From: Ecdyonurus torrentis
Taxonomy: Eukaryota > Arthropoda > Insecta > Ephemeroptera > Heptageniidae
NCBI GenBank assembly: GCA_949318235.1
Contig: OX439133.1
Span: 14,082,757 to 14,146,756, forward strand
Direction of reading: 5' to 3'
Length of the DNA: 64,000 nucleotides
Under the pieces are notes generated by a model that was given only the letters and a program-made list of their open reading frames with translations, did no database searches and was not told where the DNA came from. The translations under genes were made by a program, and so were the position numbers. Below, in pieces: positions 12,256 through 25,109 of this stretch (position 1 is the first letter of the stretch; every line of letters starts with the position of its first letter).

Positions 12256-12296
12256 ACAGCCGTCTAGTTTGCGAGATATCAGTCGGTCACCTATAC
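12256..12296 (+). repeat. Dispersed repeat J, copy 2
   Basis: CGAGATATCAGTCGGTCACC matches, in reverse, sequence near 7235-7272. The overlapping open frame (12192-12500) has no ATG at its start and no recognisable domain, so I do not call a gene. Confidence 0.35.
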
Positions 12297-12800
12297 TCCC
12301 TTAATTCTAATGCTATAGTAAATTGCAATACTATACAACATATTTCCCCCTGCTGGCAGACAGAAGCCCCTCACTTGTATGTAAAAGTTAGTGAAGTGTG
12401 CTACACTGTAGTTGTTGAGATAAGACTATGTATAGCAAATGTTATGCTTTGCAATCATAGTAAAATCATATCCCTATACCGTGTTTTCAATGGAGCTTGA
12501 AAAAATGTTCTCCAGTCATGTGTATAGTAAATAATGACAAAGTGCATTGAGTGTTCGCGTCATTACATCGACGTGCATTAAATGTCTTTCACAGTCACTT
12601 TGCATGTTTGCCGAAGAAGATTGTATTTTTCTTTCAAACTTTTTTTTTTTTTTTCTTTTTTAGTTTAAATTCATCTTGTATATTTATTTGTGGTTTAAAT
12701 CAATTTTTAAAATTTATAAAAGAAATACCTAATTTTTTGATCCATATTTTATAGTGTGTTAGATTGTAAGTTATTTGTATGCAAGTTTTTACGTTATTGA

Positions 12801-12830
<30 letters not shown>
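12801..12830. repeat. Poly(A) tract
   Basis: Run of about 30 A. Similar runs lie at 13344-13381, 15130-15150 and 15317-15348. Confidence 0.9.
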
Positions 12831-12833
<3 letters not shown>

Positions 12834-13249
12834 TACTGTACAATCTTTGTATTATGTTTTGCTGCTTTCGAATGCAGGATTTTGGAAATAAACAATTTTT
12901 TGAATCACGAATACAAGACACTACAGTATTGTTTTAAGTTAATTATTTATAAGTATTTTTCATCACCGATAACCTCCATTAAGAAAAAACTTTGTTATCA
13001 ATAATGAGTTTTTGTACTATAATATTTCATACAATTTTATCTATATATAACCGTAATTATTTTTACAAGTTTTTTTAAAACTGTTTTTAATAGTTTTTAT
13101 TTTTATCAATTTTTTTATTTTTAATACGCTATTTTTCTTATATACAGTTTATTTTAGTGAAATGTTTGAGGAATTAAAAATATTTTTTATCGCATATTAA
13201 CCTGAATTAAAAACACATTTGTCATTTTTTTCTTCTTTTGGCTATAGAA

Positions 13250-13254
<5 letters not shown>

Positions 13255-13287
<33 letters not shown>
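13255..13287. repeat. (TC)n microsatellite
   Basis: TC array of about 16 units. Confidence 0.95.
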
Positions 13288-13288
<1 letters not shown>

Positions 13289-13344
13289 AGTTAAGATTAT
13301 AGTATTTTGCAAAAAACAACTAACTACTATCAAAATTTGTCAAG

Positions 13345-13383
<39 letters not shown>

Positions 13384-13998
13384 AACCGAAATGACATAAA
13401 GACGATGATCTACTTTATCTTCTTTACTTCAATAGACATGAGCTAATATGTTTGTAAAATAAAAGTGGAACATATAAGTTTTTAAAATTTACCTAATAAA
13501 ACACACACACACAATAAAAACATTGAATTATAGAATCATGCATGAGTCAGTACAGAAATTGTAATTAAATTAAAACAATTGATTTAATTGACGTATATAA
13601 GTCCTTATTATTTATCTATAGACTGATTTATTTCTTCGACTTTCTATGTATAACATAATTGATTTAAAATACAGAACAAGGTACCGGTATATACTTATCC
13701 AAATTTGGAGAAGAGTTTATATAGTTTTGTCTCTATAGAACAGTAAGCGCATTTTAATTTTAAATTTTATTTCAAGTTGTCTCTTTAATATATTTATACT
13801 GTCGTTGTGGATAGCAATGAACGTTTTCATTATAATATATTATCAATTTAGTTCTAGAACTACGTAGAATTTTAATATGTTTTTATTTTATAAACATTTT
13901 TAAAGAGCATAAATTTGAATGCATAGAAATATTTGTAACGTATTTTTATTATTATTATTGCAATTCTATTGAATTTGAAGATATTCACACGGAAAAGT

Positions 13999-14246
13999 AA
14001 ATCTAAACGGTTTAAAAAGTTCTCCAAAAATTTCTATGACTTGTCTTAAAATAAAACACGTAAAAGTATATTATCTTATATTTCTCATTTAAATTTCTCC
14101 GGAATCGGTGGAGTAGTTTTCTGAAAAATGGCAAAAAAAAAAAAAAAAAGGACAAAAACATTTTCTCCTCATTACCATAATGTCAAATTAGGGGACCCTT
14201 AGCTTCCCCCACATTTCCCCGCGCGCTAAACCGATAAGCTGCATTG
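13999..14246 (-). mobile_element. Element E, copy 1
   Basis: Reverse-strand copy of the elements at 37305 and 58544. Shared blocks are CCCCGCGCGCTAAACCGATA, GGGGACCCTTAG, GGTGGAGTAGTTTTCT and AAAACACGTAAAAGTATA. Like the others it has an internal A/T homopolymer, here an A run at 14132-14149. The distal terminus is weak (ACGGTTTA). Confidence 0.7.
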
Positions 14247-14259
14247 AAGAAACATCATG

Positions 14260-15312
14260 GTTTTTAATTTTTTTTCTTCTTATTTTTTTCCACAATATAT
14301 TCAATTTAATTTAATTTTACGTGGTTTGCAATTTTAAACTGTATTTTAAGTGTACTCAAAATCATTTGTATATACTAAAAAGTTAAAACATTTTAATTTA
14401 TATATATAAATTTTCAATAATAAAAATACATCAATGTTATTCAGGTCAGAAAAGCGATAATTACATTAAAGAGGTGCCAAATTAATTAAGATTAATTACT
14501 ATACGGTACTAAATAAACAAACAAAACAACAATGTGTAAATTTTGTGCAATTTTGATGCACTTGACGCCCCCACCCGTGTAATGTAATTTTTAGCAAACA
14601 TAATGCAATCAAGAAAATCTTATTTTAGTTTAGGCGCCAGTGTAAACAATATTTAGTTCAAGGTCGTTGTATGTAGGTGGCAGCACTAAACCAAGAGATA
14701 TATTTTATAGTTTGATGTGTTGCCAAAAGATGGCGCAACATGTATTTTTGTTAATTTTTTTTTTCGAAAATTTTTATTATAAAATTATTTTTTTTCTTTT
14801 CTTGATTTAAAAAAAAAAAATTTAAAAGCTTGAATGAATTAAAATCGGAACATTCTTACAATATGCGATGTCAATTATGAAATTGTTATTCCGATCATTT
14901 CCGTTTTTTTTTTTTCCTCAATAAATAAGAAAAAATAGTATTTTACGATTTACTTCATATTTTGCCCCCTATTTTTGCACACTTATATGGTTATCAATTT
15001 TTTTTATCATTATTTATTAAAAAAAAAGCACTGACAATTTAATTATACTTTTAAAAAAAAGTTTTTGCAACCATGGAAAAAAAATGCAAATGTTGAAAGA
15101 TGTAAAAAAAAAAAAAATAATAATAATAAAAAAAAAAAAAAAAAAAAAAAGTTTACGTTTTATCTATAGGTTGACAGATTTCCAATTGAATTATTATTAT
15201 TTAAAAAATAATAATAATAAATAACATAGTGAAAAAGCTGTAATAGAAATTCTAATTTAAAAATATTCAAGTATAAAAAATTACTGTGCGAATTTTAACC
15301 ATTACACAATTT

Positions 15313-15352
<40 letters not shown>

Positions 15353-15723
15353 AAAGTATAAAAGAAGATATTTTTATATTTATATCTTAAATATAATCTA
15401 AAAATTGAATAATTTACCGTAAACTAATTAACTTTAAATACTAATTAAAATTAGTTAGATAAACTTATAGTAAATAGAAAACAAGTTCAAAGCTTCAGCC
15501 CGACTTTGATTATTTCAAAAAAACAAAAGCGTGGGAAATATATTGCGTAATTAAAAATTTCATTTAATTTTTGCATTATATTTTTATTTTGTTTATCAAA
15601 AAAAACGTGTAAGAAGATATGTATTTTTATACTGTACTTTAACATACAATTTTAATTAAAATTATCGCAATTATGTTGTTAATTATTTGATGTATACATA
15701 ATACATACACGTACAGTTAATTA

Positions 15724-15780
<57 letters not shown>

Positions 15781-16205
15781 GAGACTGTTATGTGATGGAG
15801 ATAATGTTATGTAATGTTATGTAATGCATTTAATCTTAAACTTGATAATTTGTAACTTGAGAATAACATTGTATCTTATGGGGTGAATATTTTTAAATGG
15901 TAAATTTTCAATTTTGATCGCGAGTGTATACAGGACCGCAATAATATATTTTACCATTAAAAAATTCGTGCTAAATTTGCGATGTTATTCTTTATTTTAT
16001 CATGATTTTTATGAAAAAATCACGCGTTGAATTTAAATAATATTATCGCGATTCTGAGTACATTTATTTTTTATTTTTACTTGTTTTAGTATTTTTTTTC
16101 TTTAAATTCATGCTCGGAATCAACTCAATGTTACTTCAATTTTTATTTTTTTATTTTATTATTATTTTTTATTTATTATTATTATTTTTTTTTTTTGAAT
16201 ACTCA
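14260..16205. other. AT-rich, homopolymer-dense stretch
   Basis: Holds several poly(A) runs (15130-15150, 15317-15348) and a 50-nt poly(T) at 15727-15776. No coding frame or transposon family was recognised. Two short GC-richer patches (14560-14580, 14640-14740) have no readable protein. Confidence 0.55.
15727..15776. repeat. Poly(T) tract, 50 nt
   Basis: Uninterrupted T run. Confidence 0.95.
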
Positions 16206-16210
16206 TTAAT

Positions 16211-16317
16211 GATGTTCGTAAACCCTGTTCTCTTGCATAAAAGAATTCGCACTTCCATTTAAAAAGCGATCGTCAGTTTTGTTGTTGTTTGAGGCACGAA
16301 ACAGGGTTTACCTGTTA
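16211..16317 (+). mobile_element. MITE family D, copy 2
   Basis: Starts GATGTTCGTAAACCCTGTTC and ends GAAACAGGGTTTACCTGTT. Same arrangement as copies at 1456 and 48370, with a more diverged interior. Confidence 0.7.
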
Positions 16318-16319
16318 AT

Positions 16320-17755
16320 TTTTAATTGAATATTAAGGAATTACATAAGAAAATTCAGCCCCCCTCCTCCCTTCATTTTAGGCTGTTTTTTTAACACATT
16401 ACGGTACCTCTAATCGGGATAAATGTACAACAGTCAACAATCATTAAAACATGGAAAAAATATATCTTAAAAACAATCTTTTTATTATTATTATTTTTTT
16501 TTTTAGTTCTTATTTCTCCAAATATCATCTACTTTTTTAATATAAAGAAAAATAATGCAGATTTCTAGAATATACACTGTAAATTTTGTTTCTTTGTAAA
16601 ATGTTAAAAAATTAACATGCTTTAAACATTAAAAAAGAGATAAGCTTTAAAAAAGTAATTAAAAATAAACTAAAAATTTATAATTATATAAAAATGGATG
16701 ATCATCATGCAAACTTTCAATTATAATTTAAATATTTTTTTTGTTATATAAACTTAAGCGATAAATGAAAAAAATGATTAATTGATTTCAAATTTAAATA
16801 TGAATTATATTATTTTGGTTGAGTTATTCATTATATTGAAGATTTTTATCAATCTTAGTACAATATAATGTAGATAGCATGGCATGCCAGAGAGAGGTCA
16901 TGTTGTTTGCCTAAATGTAAGGATACAAAGCGTGACTGTGAGTGAGGAAATGAAACATCATTATACCGTAGTTTGTTTACTACTTGCTGTAGTTTTTGTT
17001 AGAATAGCGTTTATTTTTTTATATATATTTTTTATTTTTATAAAAGAAGAAGAAGGAACAAAAGATGATTTTAAAAATTGTCTTTTTTTTTTTTTTTTTT
17101 TTTTTTACATTTAATATTTTATAAAAGTCAATTCAGAGCTGACTCACGATTATATTCATACATGCTCATGGACTTTACCCTTTTTTCCGATTATATATGC
17201 ATTCAAACCAATCACCAAGCTGAAGCTTGTAAGTACGTACAATTAATGTTGCAAAAAAAAAAAAAAAAAAAAAAAGTTCAAGATTTCATTATAATGGTTT
17301 CTCCCAAACTCATTCAGATTAACAAAAACCCCAACCATATATTTTTAAATTTATTAATGCGTTAGTGATGCACTCTTCATCTTGATTGCAGTTTTGTACT
17401 GATCCAATACGTATATTAAAGTCCATTGCTAGACTATATAAAAATAGGTCCTTTGAGACAAAAGCTGTGTTGATATCGTATACTTTGTATTATAAAATAT
17501 ATAAGGACGCACTGTCTGTGATGACATCAAAGTCAAAAGTATGAGAGAGAGCATTGGGTTCAGAATTATCTCTCTAAATATAGATAATCACATCACACCA
17601 CACCATATCTCTATCAGTATAGCTGAAGTATTGATTGGAAACTACAGTAACAATATAAGTTATCTTTTGTTAATTATTTTATATAGAAATCCTAAAATAT
17701 TAAAAATATTATATTTATGAGATGAAACCATCATGTTTCATGACTTGGGCAGTTC
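16320..17755. other. AT-rich stretch, no gene seen
   Basis: Contains poly(T) at 17085-17106 and poly(A) at 17252-17275. Short frames crossing them are low complexity. No confident gene. Confidence 0.55.
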
Positions 17756-17759
17756 CTAA

Positions 17760-17960
17760 CTATAGGCCACAGCCGCTACCTTCCAATCCTTTCTACCAAC
17801 ACTCTACCTCTTCCTTCTACATCCCTTCATCCCTCAAAGGGTAGAGCAGGTTAAACATGGGCGCTTGCGCCTTTCCTGGCTACCTTCTGTCACTGCTCAA
17901 CGGTCCTCTCGAATACGGGGGCTTAGTAAGACATACAGTAAAAAAAAAAAAAAAAAAAAA
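17760..17960 (+). mobile_element. Probable retroposon 3' end with poly(A) tail
   Basis: A GC-richer ~180 bp block ending GGGGGCTTAGTAAGACATAC followed by CAGT and about 22 A. A matching 3' terminus (GGGGGCTTAGTAAGATATACAG) lies on the minus strand at 45228-45290, also followed by an A-rich tail. A shared end followed by poly(A) suggests a LINE or SINE. The family is not identified and no reverse transcriptase is present. Confidence 0.5.
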
Positions 17961-18040
17961 ATGCCTTCAACCCTTCTGCACCCTTTCAAACTGGGGGTTA
18001 AAAAAATTGCAAGAAAGTGGGCGGAATTCATGATGAAGTC

Positions 18041-18345
18041 TATAGGTGTATCTGCATGATGTCATATTTATTGCGCTTGGAGGTCATACTGGAGTAATGA
18101 ATAACATTGCTCAGCATAGGACACACTTCCTTTTTGCTTATTTTCTTTGGGAAATTAGTTAATTTTTTGTTATTGTTATTTTTCTCTTTTTACTTGAGAT
18201 ACTAATTGAATCTATATTATTAACAGCATGTCAATGCTCTCAAAAATAATGCTTACTGTTTTTAAACTGAAAAAATGAGCTATTTTCCTATGTGGTTCTA
18301 TGTTATGGGTGATCCAACATGGCGTCAACTTTAACATAAATTGTA
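18041..18345 (+). mobile_element. MITE family B, copy 4
   Basis: Begins TATAGGTGTATCTGCATGAT. Contains the family core ACTGGAGTAATGAATAACAT, TGCTCAGCATAGGACA, TCAATGCTCTCAAAAATA and ATGGCGTCAACTTTAACAT. The CACCCTA terminus is missing at the right, so it is 3'-truncated or diverged. The CRE is mutated (TGATGTCA). Confidence 0.75.
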
Positions 18346-18923
18346 AAATGGGTTGCCTACTTTACCAGTTTTCTCCACAATTTGTGTCACAGAAATCATC
18401 TCTGAATTTTAAAAAGTGACCCTCTATATACATCTATATGAAATATTATTTAAAAGTCAATAGTAACAGTTACCCGTGATAAAAATATGGCATAGTATAT
18501 ACCATGACCATATTTAATCATATACTGATCATCAGATAGGATTAAAAAAAGAAAATGAAATTAATGTAGGGCCTTACAGGAGTAAAGTTTTGCAAATTCA
18601 TATATTATCTATATACTGCATGATCAGACATATCTAAATTACTTACATAATTAAACTTCAAGTTATCTTATCGTAAAGTAATGGAGTGCAAATTATTATT
18701 ATTATTATTATTTTTTTTTTTTTGGCCTTTACAACTTGTAATAAAATCACTGAAGTACCTATATAATTATCAGCCTTCAAATTAACTTGATATTTTTATT
18801 CATTTAATCATATTACTGTACTCCTTTATAGTACTGCATGGCCATCCAATCACTACTTTTTTCTCCTTTTAATACTGCAGTTATATAGAACACTGAAATT
18901 TAAATTTCGTATTTTAGTCACAC

Positions 18924-19262
18924 TTAAAGGAATAGACCAGAGAAACATAGGCATTTATATCACAAAACACTTGATGGGACTTACATAAATGACATTAGTT
19001 TGTCTCAAAATCCAACAGCAGTGATCAGAAATTTCGATTTATGCAACCAGCACAACATTTTCATACTAATTTTTGCATGTTTCTCACATCATAATTATCA
19101 AAAACATGAATACTCACGCAAATTGCATACTTTACAGTATTTTCATGCTCTCTCGCGGGGCTACACTAATATTCTGGTAAAAAATATCAACAGTTTTGAA
19201 GATCCCATTTCGTGTTAATTCATTAAAAAGCAAATGTTGTTTTATGTGGTCTATGGCTTTAA
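18924..19262 (-). mobile_element. MITE family A, copy 3
   Basis: Reverse orientation, from TTAAAGGAATAGACCAGAGA to GTGGTCTATGGCTTTAA, 339 bp. TTAA is intact at both ends. A ~25-nt poly(A) follows shortly after (from ~19287). Confidence 0.85.
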
Positions 19263-19309
19263 GAAGGAAAGAAAGAGAGGAAAGAAAAAAAAAAAAAAAA
19301 AAAAAAAAA

Positions 19310-20465
19310 AACGTAATTTTCCTTCAAATTTGTTTATTTTAAATATCTAACATATATTTAAAATACAAATTAAATACGTATACTAGCAAACAATACAAAA
19401 ATCAGCATAAATTTACATCGAGATTAAAAATTAAAACTGAAAAGATTATTACAAAATTTGGAGACAATACAATTGAAAAATGTAAAGGCTATGTACTACA
19501 TTGAATATAATAAAAAAAATTAGATGATACACCAAATTGGAAAGGTTCTATATTAGGTAATCTTTAACGTGCAGGACATGATGAAAATCAAAATTAAGTG
19601 ACAAAGAAAAACTTCAAAATAAAAATATTGTGTAATTTATAAAAATGCACGATAAAAAAAAAGCTTACAATTAAAAATTGACGATTTCTCTTAGAGGAAA
19701 ACAATACATATAAAATGTCGCAACAATGGGGCAGTAATATAACAATGTGACATGATATAATAATGATGCTTAATTAATATAAAATCGTGATTGTTGAAGC
19801 CTTGTTGTCAATAATATATCGATTGTTATGTAATTGATATTGTTGCAGTGGTCCATTGTTATTTTGTCACAAGATTTTATGTAACGTCAAGAGGTCAACA
19901 CGACAGTTTTTATTTTGGTTAATCAATAATCAATAGCTGAATCGATTTTTTTAAAATAAATATCAACAATAATTCGTTTGACGTTCGTTTTAAGAACTTT
20001 TTTTTTTCCCTCATTATTTTCAGTCTTGGGTTCGATTATCGTATTTGTGATAACGATATTTTTTTTATCGATGCGTTTACAATTTTATAAAAGTTATCGT
20101 TAAAGATTAACAAAAATTGACGATATTATCGTCGCATCAATAACCATATTTTACTTTTTGCTCTAAAAATGAGAAAAAACACAAAAATGTGAAAAGTGCA
20201 CAAAATATACAAAAATATCACCAAAAATGTCAAAGGTAAATTCAATATAGGTGGGTATAATCATTGTAGGTCCATGAAACCATAATTTGAAATATTTTAT
20301 TTCAATAAAAACATTGTACTATATGATTTATCTAGTTATATCGTTATCAAAGAAATATCATTATCGAAAAACTATATCGTTATCGTTGTAGTATTGTTAT
20401 CGTTATAAAAATTTGGGTACGAACTCAAGACTGATTATTCTTAATGATTATATGGAAAGATTGTT
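19310..20465. other. AT-rich stretch, no gene seen
   Basis: The 20040-20410 part is enriched in short ATCGTTATCG / AACGATATT words, possibly an old decayed tandem repeat. No coding signal. Confidence 0.5.
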
Positions 20466-20466
20466 T

Positions 20467-20469
<3 letters not shown>

Positions 20470-20536
<67 letters not shown>
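20470..20536. repeat. (GA)n microsatellite
   Basis: GA array of about 33 units. The Arg-Glu frame through it is an artefact. Confidence 0.95.
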
Positions 20537-20538
<2 letters not shown>

Positions 20539-20647
20539 GAGGGGGACAAATTTGGGGTACATTTCATCCATATTTTATTATTTCTTGCTTGTGTTCAAAT
20601 ACACAAAATACACATTTCATATAAAATATATCTCGAATAATTCATAT

Positions 20648-20957
20648 TATAGGATGATTTCACATGACGTCATACTAAATGCCCTTCGATGTCATACTGG
20701 AGTAATGAATAACATTACTCAGCATAGGACAAACTTTGTTTTTGGCTATTTTCTTTGAGAAATCGGTTAAGTGTTTGTTATTATTATTTTTCTCACATAT
20801 ATACCTGAGATACTAATTCAACCCCAACAGCATCACTGCTCTCAAAAATATTGCTTATTATTTTTAAACTGGCAAAATGAGTCAATTTCCTATACCAGCC
20901 CATGTTATTGAGTTATCCAACATGGTGTTGACTTTAACATTAATGCATACACCCTAT
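20648..20957 (+). mobile_element. MITE family B, copy 5
   Basis: From TATAGGATGATTTCACATGA to TGCATACACCCTATA, about 310 bp. Carries a perfect TGACGTCA near 20664. The interior matches copies 1 and 4. Confidence 0.85.
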
Positions 20958-21890
20958 AGCATAAAGTTTTTTTTTTTTTTTTCCTAAAAAAAATAAAAAT
21001 AAAAATATATATATATACGCAGTTTTTTATTTCTATCATGAAAAAAAATACGTATTACATAATTAAATTTAAAAATAACTAAAGAGCAAAAAAAATAATT
21101 ACTCGTAACTTAATATTCGTGTGAAAACGATTGAATTCGATTCCTGTTACAACAATCGATTATGAGGTATAAACTAAAATAATGGAGGTATATCTCAACA
21201 ATGAGAGAGAAACAAAAGGCAGCAAGGCGTGGCGACAACAATACCCCAGGGTCACATTGTTATTCAACAATAATACACTGTCGCTTTTCTCTCTATCTTG
21301 TGTGTTGTAATATTATGGCTGTACACCCGCACCTGCATTTTACTATACAATATCATGAAAACTATTGTCAATACGTTATTTTACTTTTTAATTTAATGTT
21401 TTACTTTTAATCCAGCCGAGTGCTTTTATTTTTGTAAAATAAAATAGCCCCAGGTTTTTAAAGTTTAAACTTTGAATTTGAACCGTTTGTAGGTTTCTTT
21501 ATATTTTTATTTATTTTACTATAGTATTCTGAATACTATAATATACTGACTATATTCATAAATATAACAGTTCAAATTTTTACTAAATTATTATAATTTT
21601 TGAGAGATTTTATGTATTTATTCGGCTTTTTTTATTGATTTATCTTTAATTTTTGAAAGTTTTTGATTTAAAAATCGTGATTACTGTAATAAAAGTTACA
21701 AATTTTATTTTCACGTTGAATAAAAACTTGCCTATAATTACAGGTTATAGTATCCTAACATGCCTGAAAATCAACGTTAATTTGGCCGGAGTCATTGATT
21801 TCTAATTTATTTTACATTATTTTGATTTCCACGTAATGGCAGATTATGACGTCATGGCCCGTTTCGTTCATAAGTACAGTACAGTAAATA

Positions 21891-22197
21891 TAGGGTGGTT
21901 GCATTCATGTTAAAGTCGACGCCATAAGTGAGCGCTAAATAACATTGGCCAGTATAGGAAAATGACTCATTTTGTCAGTTTAAAAATACTTCGCAATATT
22001 TTTGATAGCGTTGATGCTGTTAACAGATTGAATTAGTGCCTCAAGTATGCAAGAAAAATAATAATGACCAAAAAATAGTTTAATTTCCAAAGAAAATAGC
22101 CAAAAACTACGTTTGTCCTATGCTGAGCAATGTTATTCATTGCTCAAGAAGAGCATCGAAAAGCTTTCAGAATGACGTCATGCGCACACACTCTATA
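21891..22197 (-). mobile_element. MITE family B, copy 6
   Basis: Reverse orientation, from TAGGGTGGTTGCATTCATGT to CATGCGCACACACTCTATA. It is uninterrupted, so it shows the site into which element C inserted in copy 2. Perfect TGACGTCA near 22174. Confidence 0.85.
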
Positions 22198-22623
22198 TAA
22201 GTATATTTTATTAATAAGTCTTTGTAGATTCTTTTACATACTTTCTACGTATAAGTATATAAATAATTGTTAAGTGTACGAAAAAAATTACTTAAAAAAA
22301 AAGGCGAAACTTTTAAAATATGTTTTATTGTACGAAGAAAAATAATAAAAATGGTATAATAAAATGACAAATAAAGTAAGATAAATAAATTTTACATATT
22401 AATGAATAAAATAAATAATATATAAAACAAAGTTATTCAATAATATATCCTGTTCTTCATATGAATTCCCTTTCAAAATAAAGAGAAAATTTCTATACGA
22501 ATTTGTTTGGTAATATAAAAGTCACATGAAAATCAATTTTAAAATATTGATGTTCATTTTGATGCACTTTATAATTGGATAAATTCTATTTTAAATAAAA
22601 TTTCTATATTTTCCAAATAGACC

Positions 22624-22759
22624 TATACTAGACTCAAAAAACCTCAGTCGATTTATAGTTTTACCACTCATGTATCGCCCATTTCTCGCACGCATTTCAA
22701 AGGGGGGCGGCTGGGCGATACCGTAAAAGGTCGAACTCAGGCTTTTTGAGGCGAGTATA
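22624..22759. mobile_element. Foldback element K (~136 bp)
   Basis: The left arm TATACTAGACTCAAAAAACC, followed by ATCGCCCATTTCTC, is mirrored by a right arm reading GGGCGATACCGTAAAAGGTC then CTTTTTGAGGCGAGTATA. The arms are about 60 bp with a G-rich centre (GGGGGGCGG). Only one copy is in the window. Confidence 0.6.
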
Positions 22760-23641
22760 GATATATTTATATAAAAATAATCATTAATTTTTCAAAACAG
22801 CTTTTAATATAATATGATTTCAATCTAGAAAAATTCTTTGATTTAAATTTTTGTTTTGACTTTCAACAATAACAATTTAATAAATCGATTTTTCATCAAT
22901 ATCATTTTTCAATACTATTTCTTGATAGCTACAGGTTATAAGGTTAAAGAAAAAAAATCGAATATTTATTATACTCTAATGGTTTTTATCGGAAAAAAAA
23001 TGTTAATATAATATTTAAAAAAAAAAAAAAAAAAAAAAGTAGGCGTGGTTAATTTTGAGATTTTTTTTTATTTTTATTTTTACCTGATACACGCATTCCA
23101 CCATTTTATATTATTCACGTAATATTATATGATTATAGGTATACTATACGGTCACGATTTATACGTATAAAGAAATATTACAATGGACGACTAATATGGT
23201 AAAGAACTTGAAATGTGAATTTAGTTATCATTTTTTGTATTGTTGTATCTTGAAATTGTCTTCAATACAGTGTTTAATTAAAATGATTTGGACAGTAATT
23301 TTTTGGGCAAGGCTGTATAATTATATGCAGATAAAAATTAGATATTATTATATTTATGATATTATTATATTTTTCTAAAAAATTAAAAATAAATACATAA
23401 ATAATTGAAAAGCTTATAGAAACGTATTGAAAAAAAAAAGTATTAAAAATTAAATAATAATATAAAGTAAAAACATAATATAATAGACCAATTGCAATGA
23501 AATGTTTTTCATTTTTGAAACGTGTAAGTGAAAACGATTTTTCCATAAGAAATGCATAATGAATATTTCAAATTAGTTTAAAAAAACCGTACATTGTTAG
23601 TGGTTCATTATTTTATGAACAAAAACTTTTAATCTTTGGTC

Positions 23642-23826
23642 TTCTCTCTCTTTCTCTGCCTCTCTCTCTCTCTCTCTTATATATTTTCCAAAAATAAAAA
23701 ATAAAAAAATAGAGAAAATTAAAGTAAAAAAAAAGTAAGCAATTATTAAATAAAATAACATAAAATTAAACAATATGTTATATCAAAAATTTGAATCTTT
23801 GATTGTATATTTTTCTTTTTCTTCTC

Positions 23827-23891
<65 letters not shown>
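23642..23891. repeat. Two (TC)n arrays
   Basis: A short interrupted TC array at 23642-23677 and a ~65 bp array at 23826-23891, separated by A-rich DNA. Confidence 0.9.
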
Positions 23892-23894
<3 letters not shown>

Positions 23895-24083
23895 TTTTTT
23901 TTTCTGAGCTACATACTCGAAAAAGTCCAAACAATGTGAAAAGTTTAGGGTAAAAAATTATAATTAATAATAGTTCAAAGAATTCGATATATTTTTTTTC
24001 CTACAGAAAATGAAAGTGAACAATTTTTCATTTCTTCATAACTTTCATTTTTCTCAAGTGCACAAAGGGTAATCTTTAACAAC

Positions 24084-24086
<3 letters not shown>

Positions 24087-24150
<64 letters not shown>
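24087..24150. repeat. Poly(A) tract, 64 nt
   Basis: Uninterrupted A run. Confidence 0.95.
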
Positions 24151-24155
<5 letters not shown>

Positions 24156-24835
24156 GGACACATTTTTATATACCCTTTTACTTTTATTTTTCCTTACGCT
24201 CAGGTAATAAAAAAATACTCAAACATATTTTTATTCATAAGTTATTTTTAACAATAATGATGATATTACAAAAAAAAAAGTATTTTTAAAAATCTTTACA
24301 AATCAGTATCCAAGGTTTGTTATGATTTTTATTTAAATTGTCCTTCACTCATGTTATGTACACATATTGTAATTGACAATACACAAATGTATGTGAGTAC
24401 TCAATATCAGCACCAGAAGTTAAATAAACATCCGTATGCGTATTTACTACAAAATATATAAAAAATATGATGTGTTAGAAAAAATATTATTTGTATTATA
24501 TTTGTTAATCTTATAGAATTAAGGTTTTGACGTATGGACAAGAATAAATAAAATGTTATATAGCATTTACGTAACAATTACATCACATATCTATACCTAT
24601 TCATTTACCTATAGATAAATATAAAAAATATAAAACAGGAAATAAATATACAATTCTCCCAATACTTATTCGAGAGTATGCAGTGTAATTAACTATGTAA
24701 AGTCAACTGTGATTGGCTAGTAGGTTTATAAAACGCCCTCTGATTGGTTTAGCACCCCGGATGCAGCTTTCGGTGGGAAAGGCGTTGTTTTGGCATACGT
24801 ATAAATATACTATACAATGTCACCTATATTACTTT

Positions 24836-25100
24836 ATAGTTACGAATCCTATAACTTTTTTAAGATATAGGGTGTATCCGCATGACATCATATATTTAAT
24901 GCGCTTGGAGGCCATACTGGTGTAGGGAATAACATTGCTGAGCATAGGACAAACTTTGTTTTGGGCTATTTTTAAGGGAAATCGGTCAATTTTTTATTAT
25001 TATTATTTTTCTCACATACTTCAGATACTAATTGACTAACATCATCAATGCTCTCAAAAATATTGCTAAACTGGCAAAATGAGTCATTTTCCTATACCAA
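24836..25100 (+). mobile_element. C fragment joined to MITE B copy 7
   Basis: AGTTACGAATCCTATAACTT (a C-element arm) runs straight into TAGGGTGTATCCGCATGACA at 24868, the left end of a B element. The B copy continues to about 25098 (TCATTTTCCTATACCA) and then loses its right end. It looks like B inserted into a C element followed by deletion. Confidence 0.65.
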
Positions 25101-25109
25101 TTTATTAAT

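Noticed and set aside
12192..12500. 102-codon open frame
   Set aside because: Starts without ATG, has no recognised domain and overlaps a short dispersed repeat.
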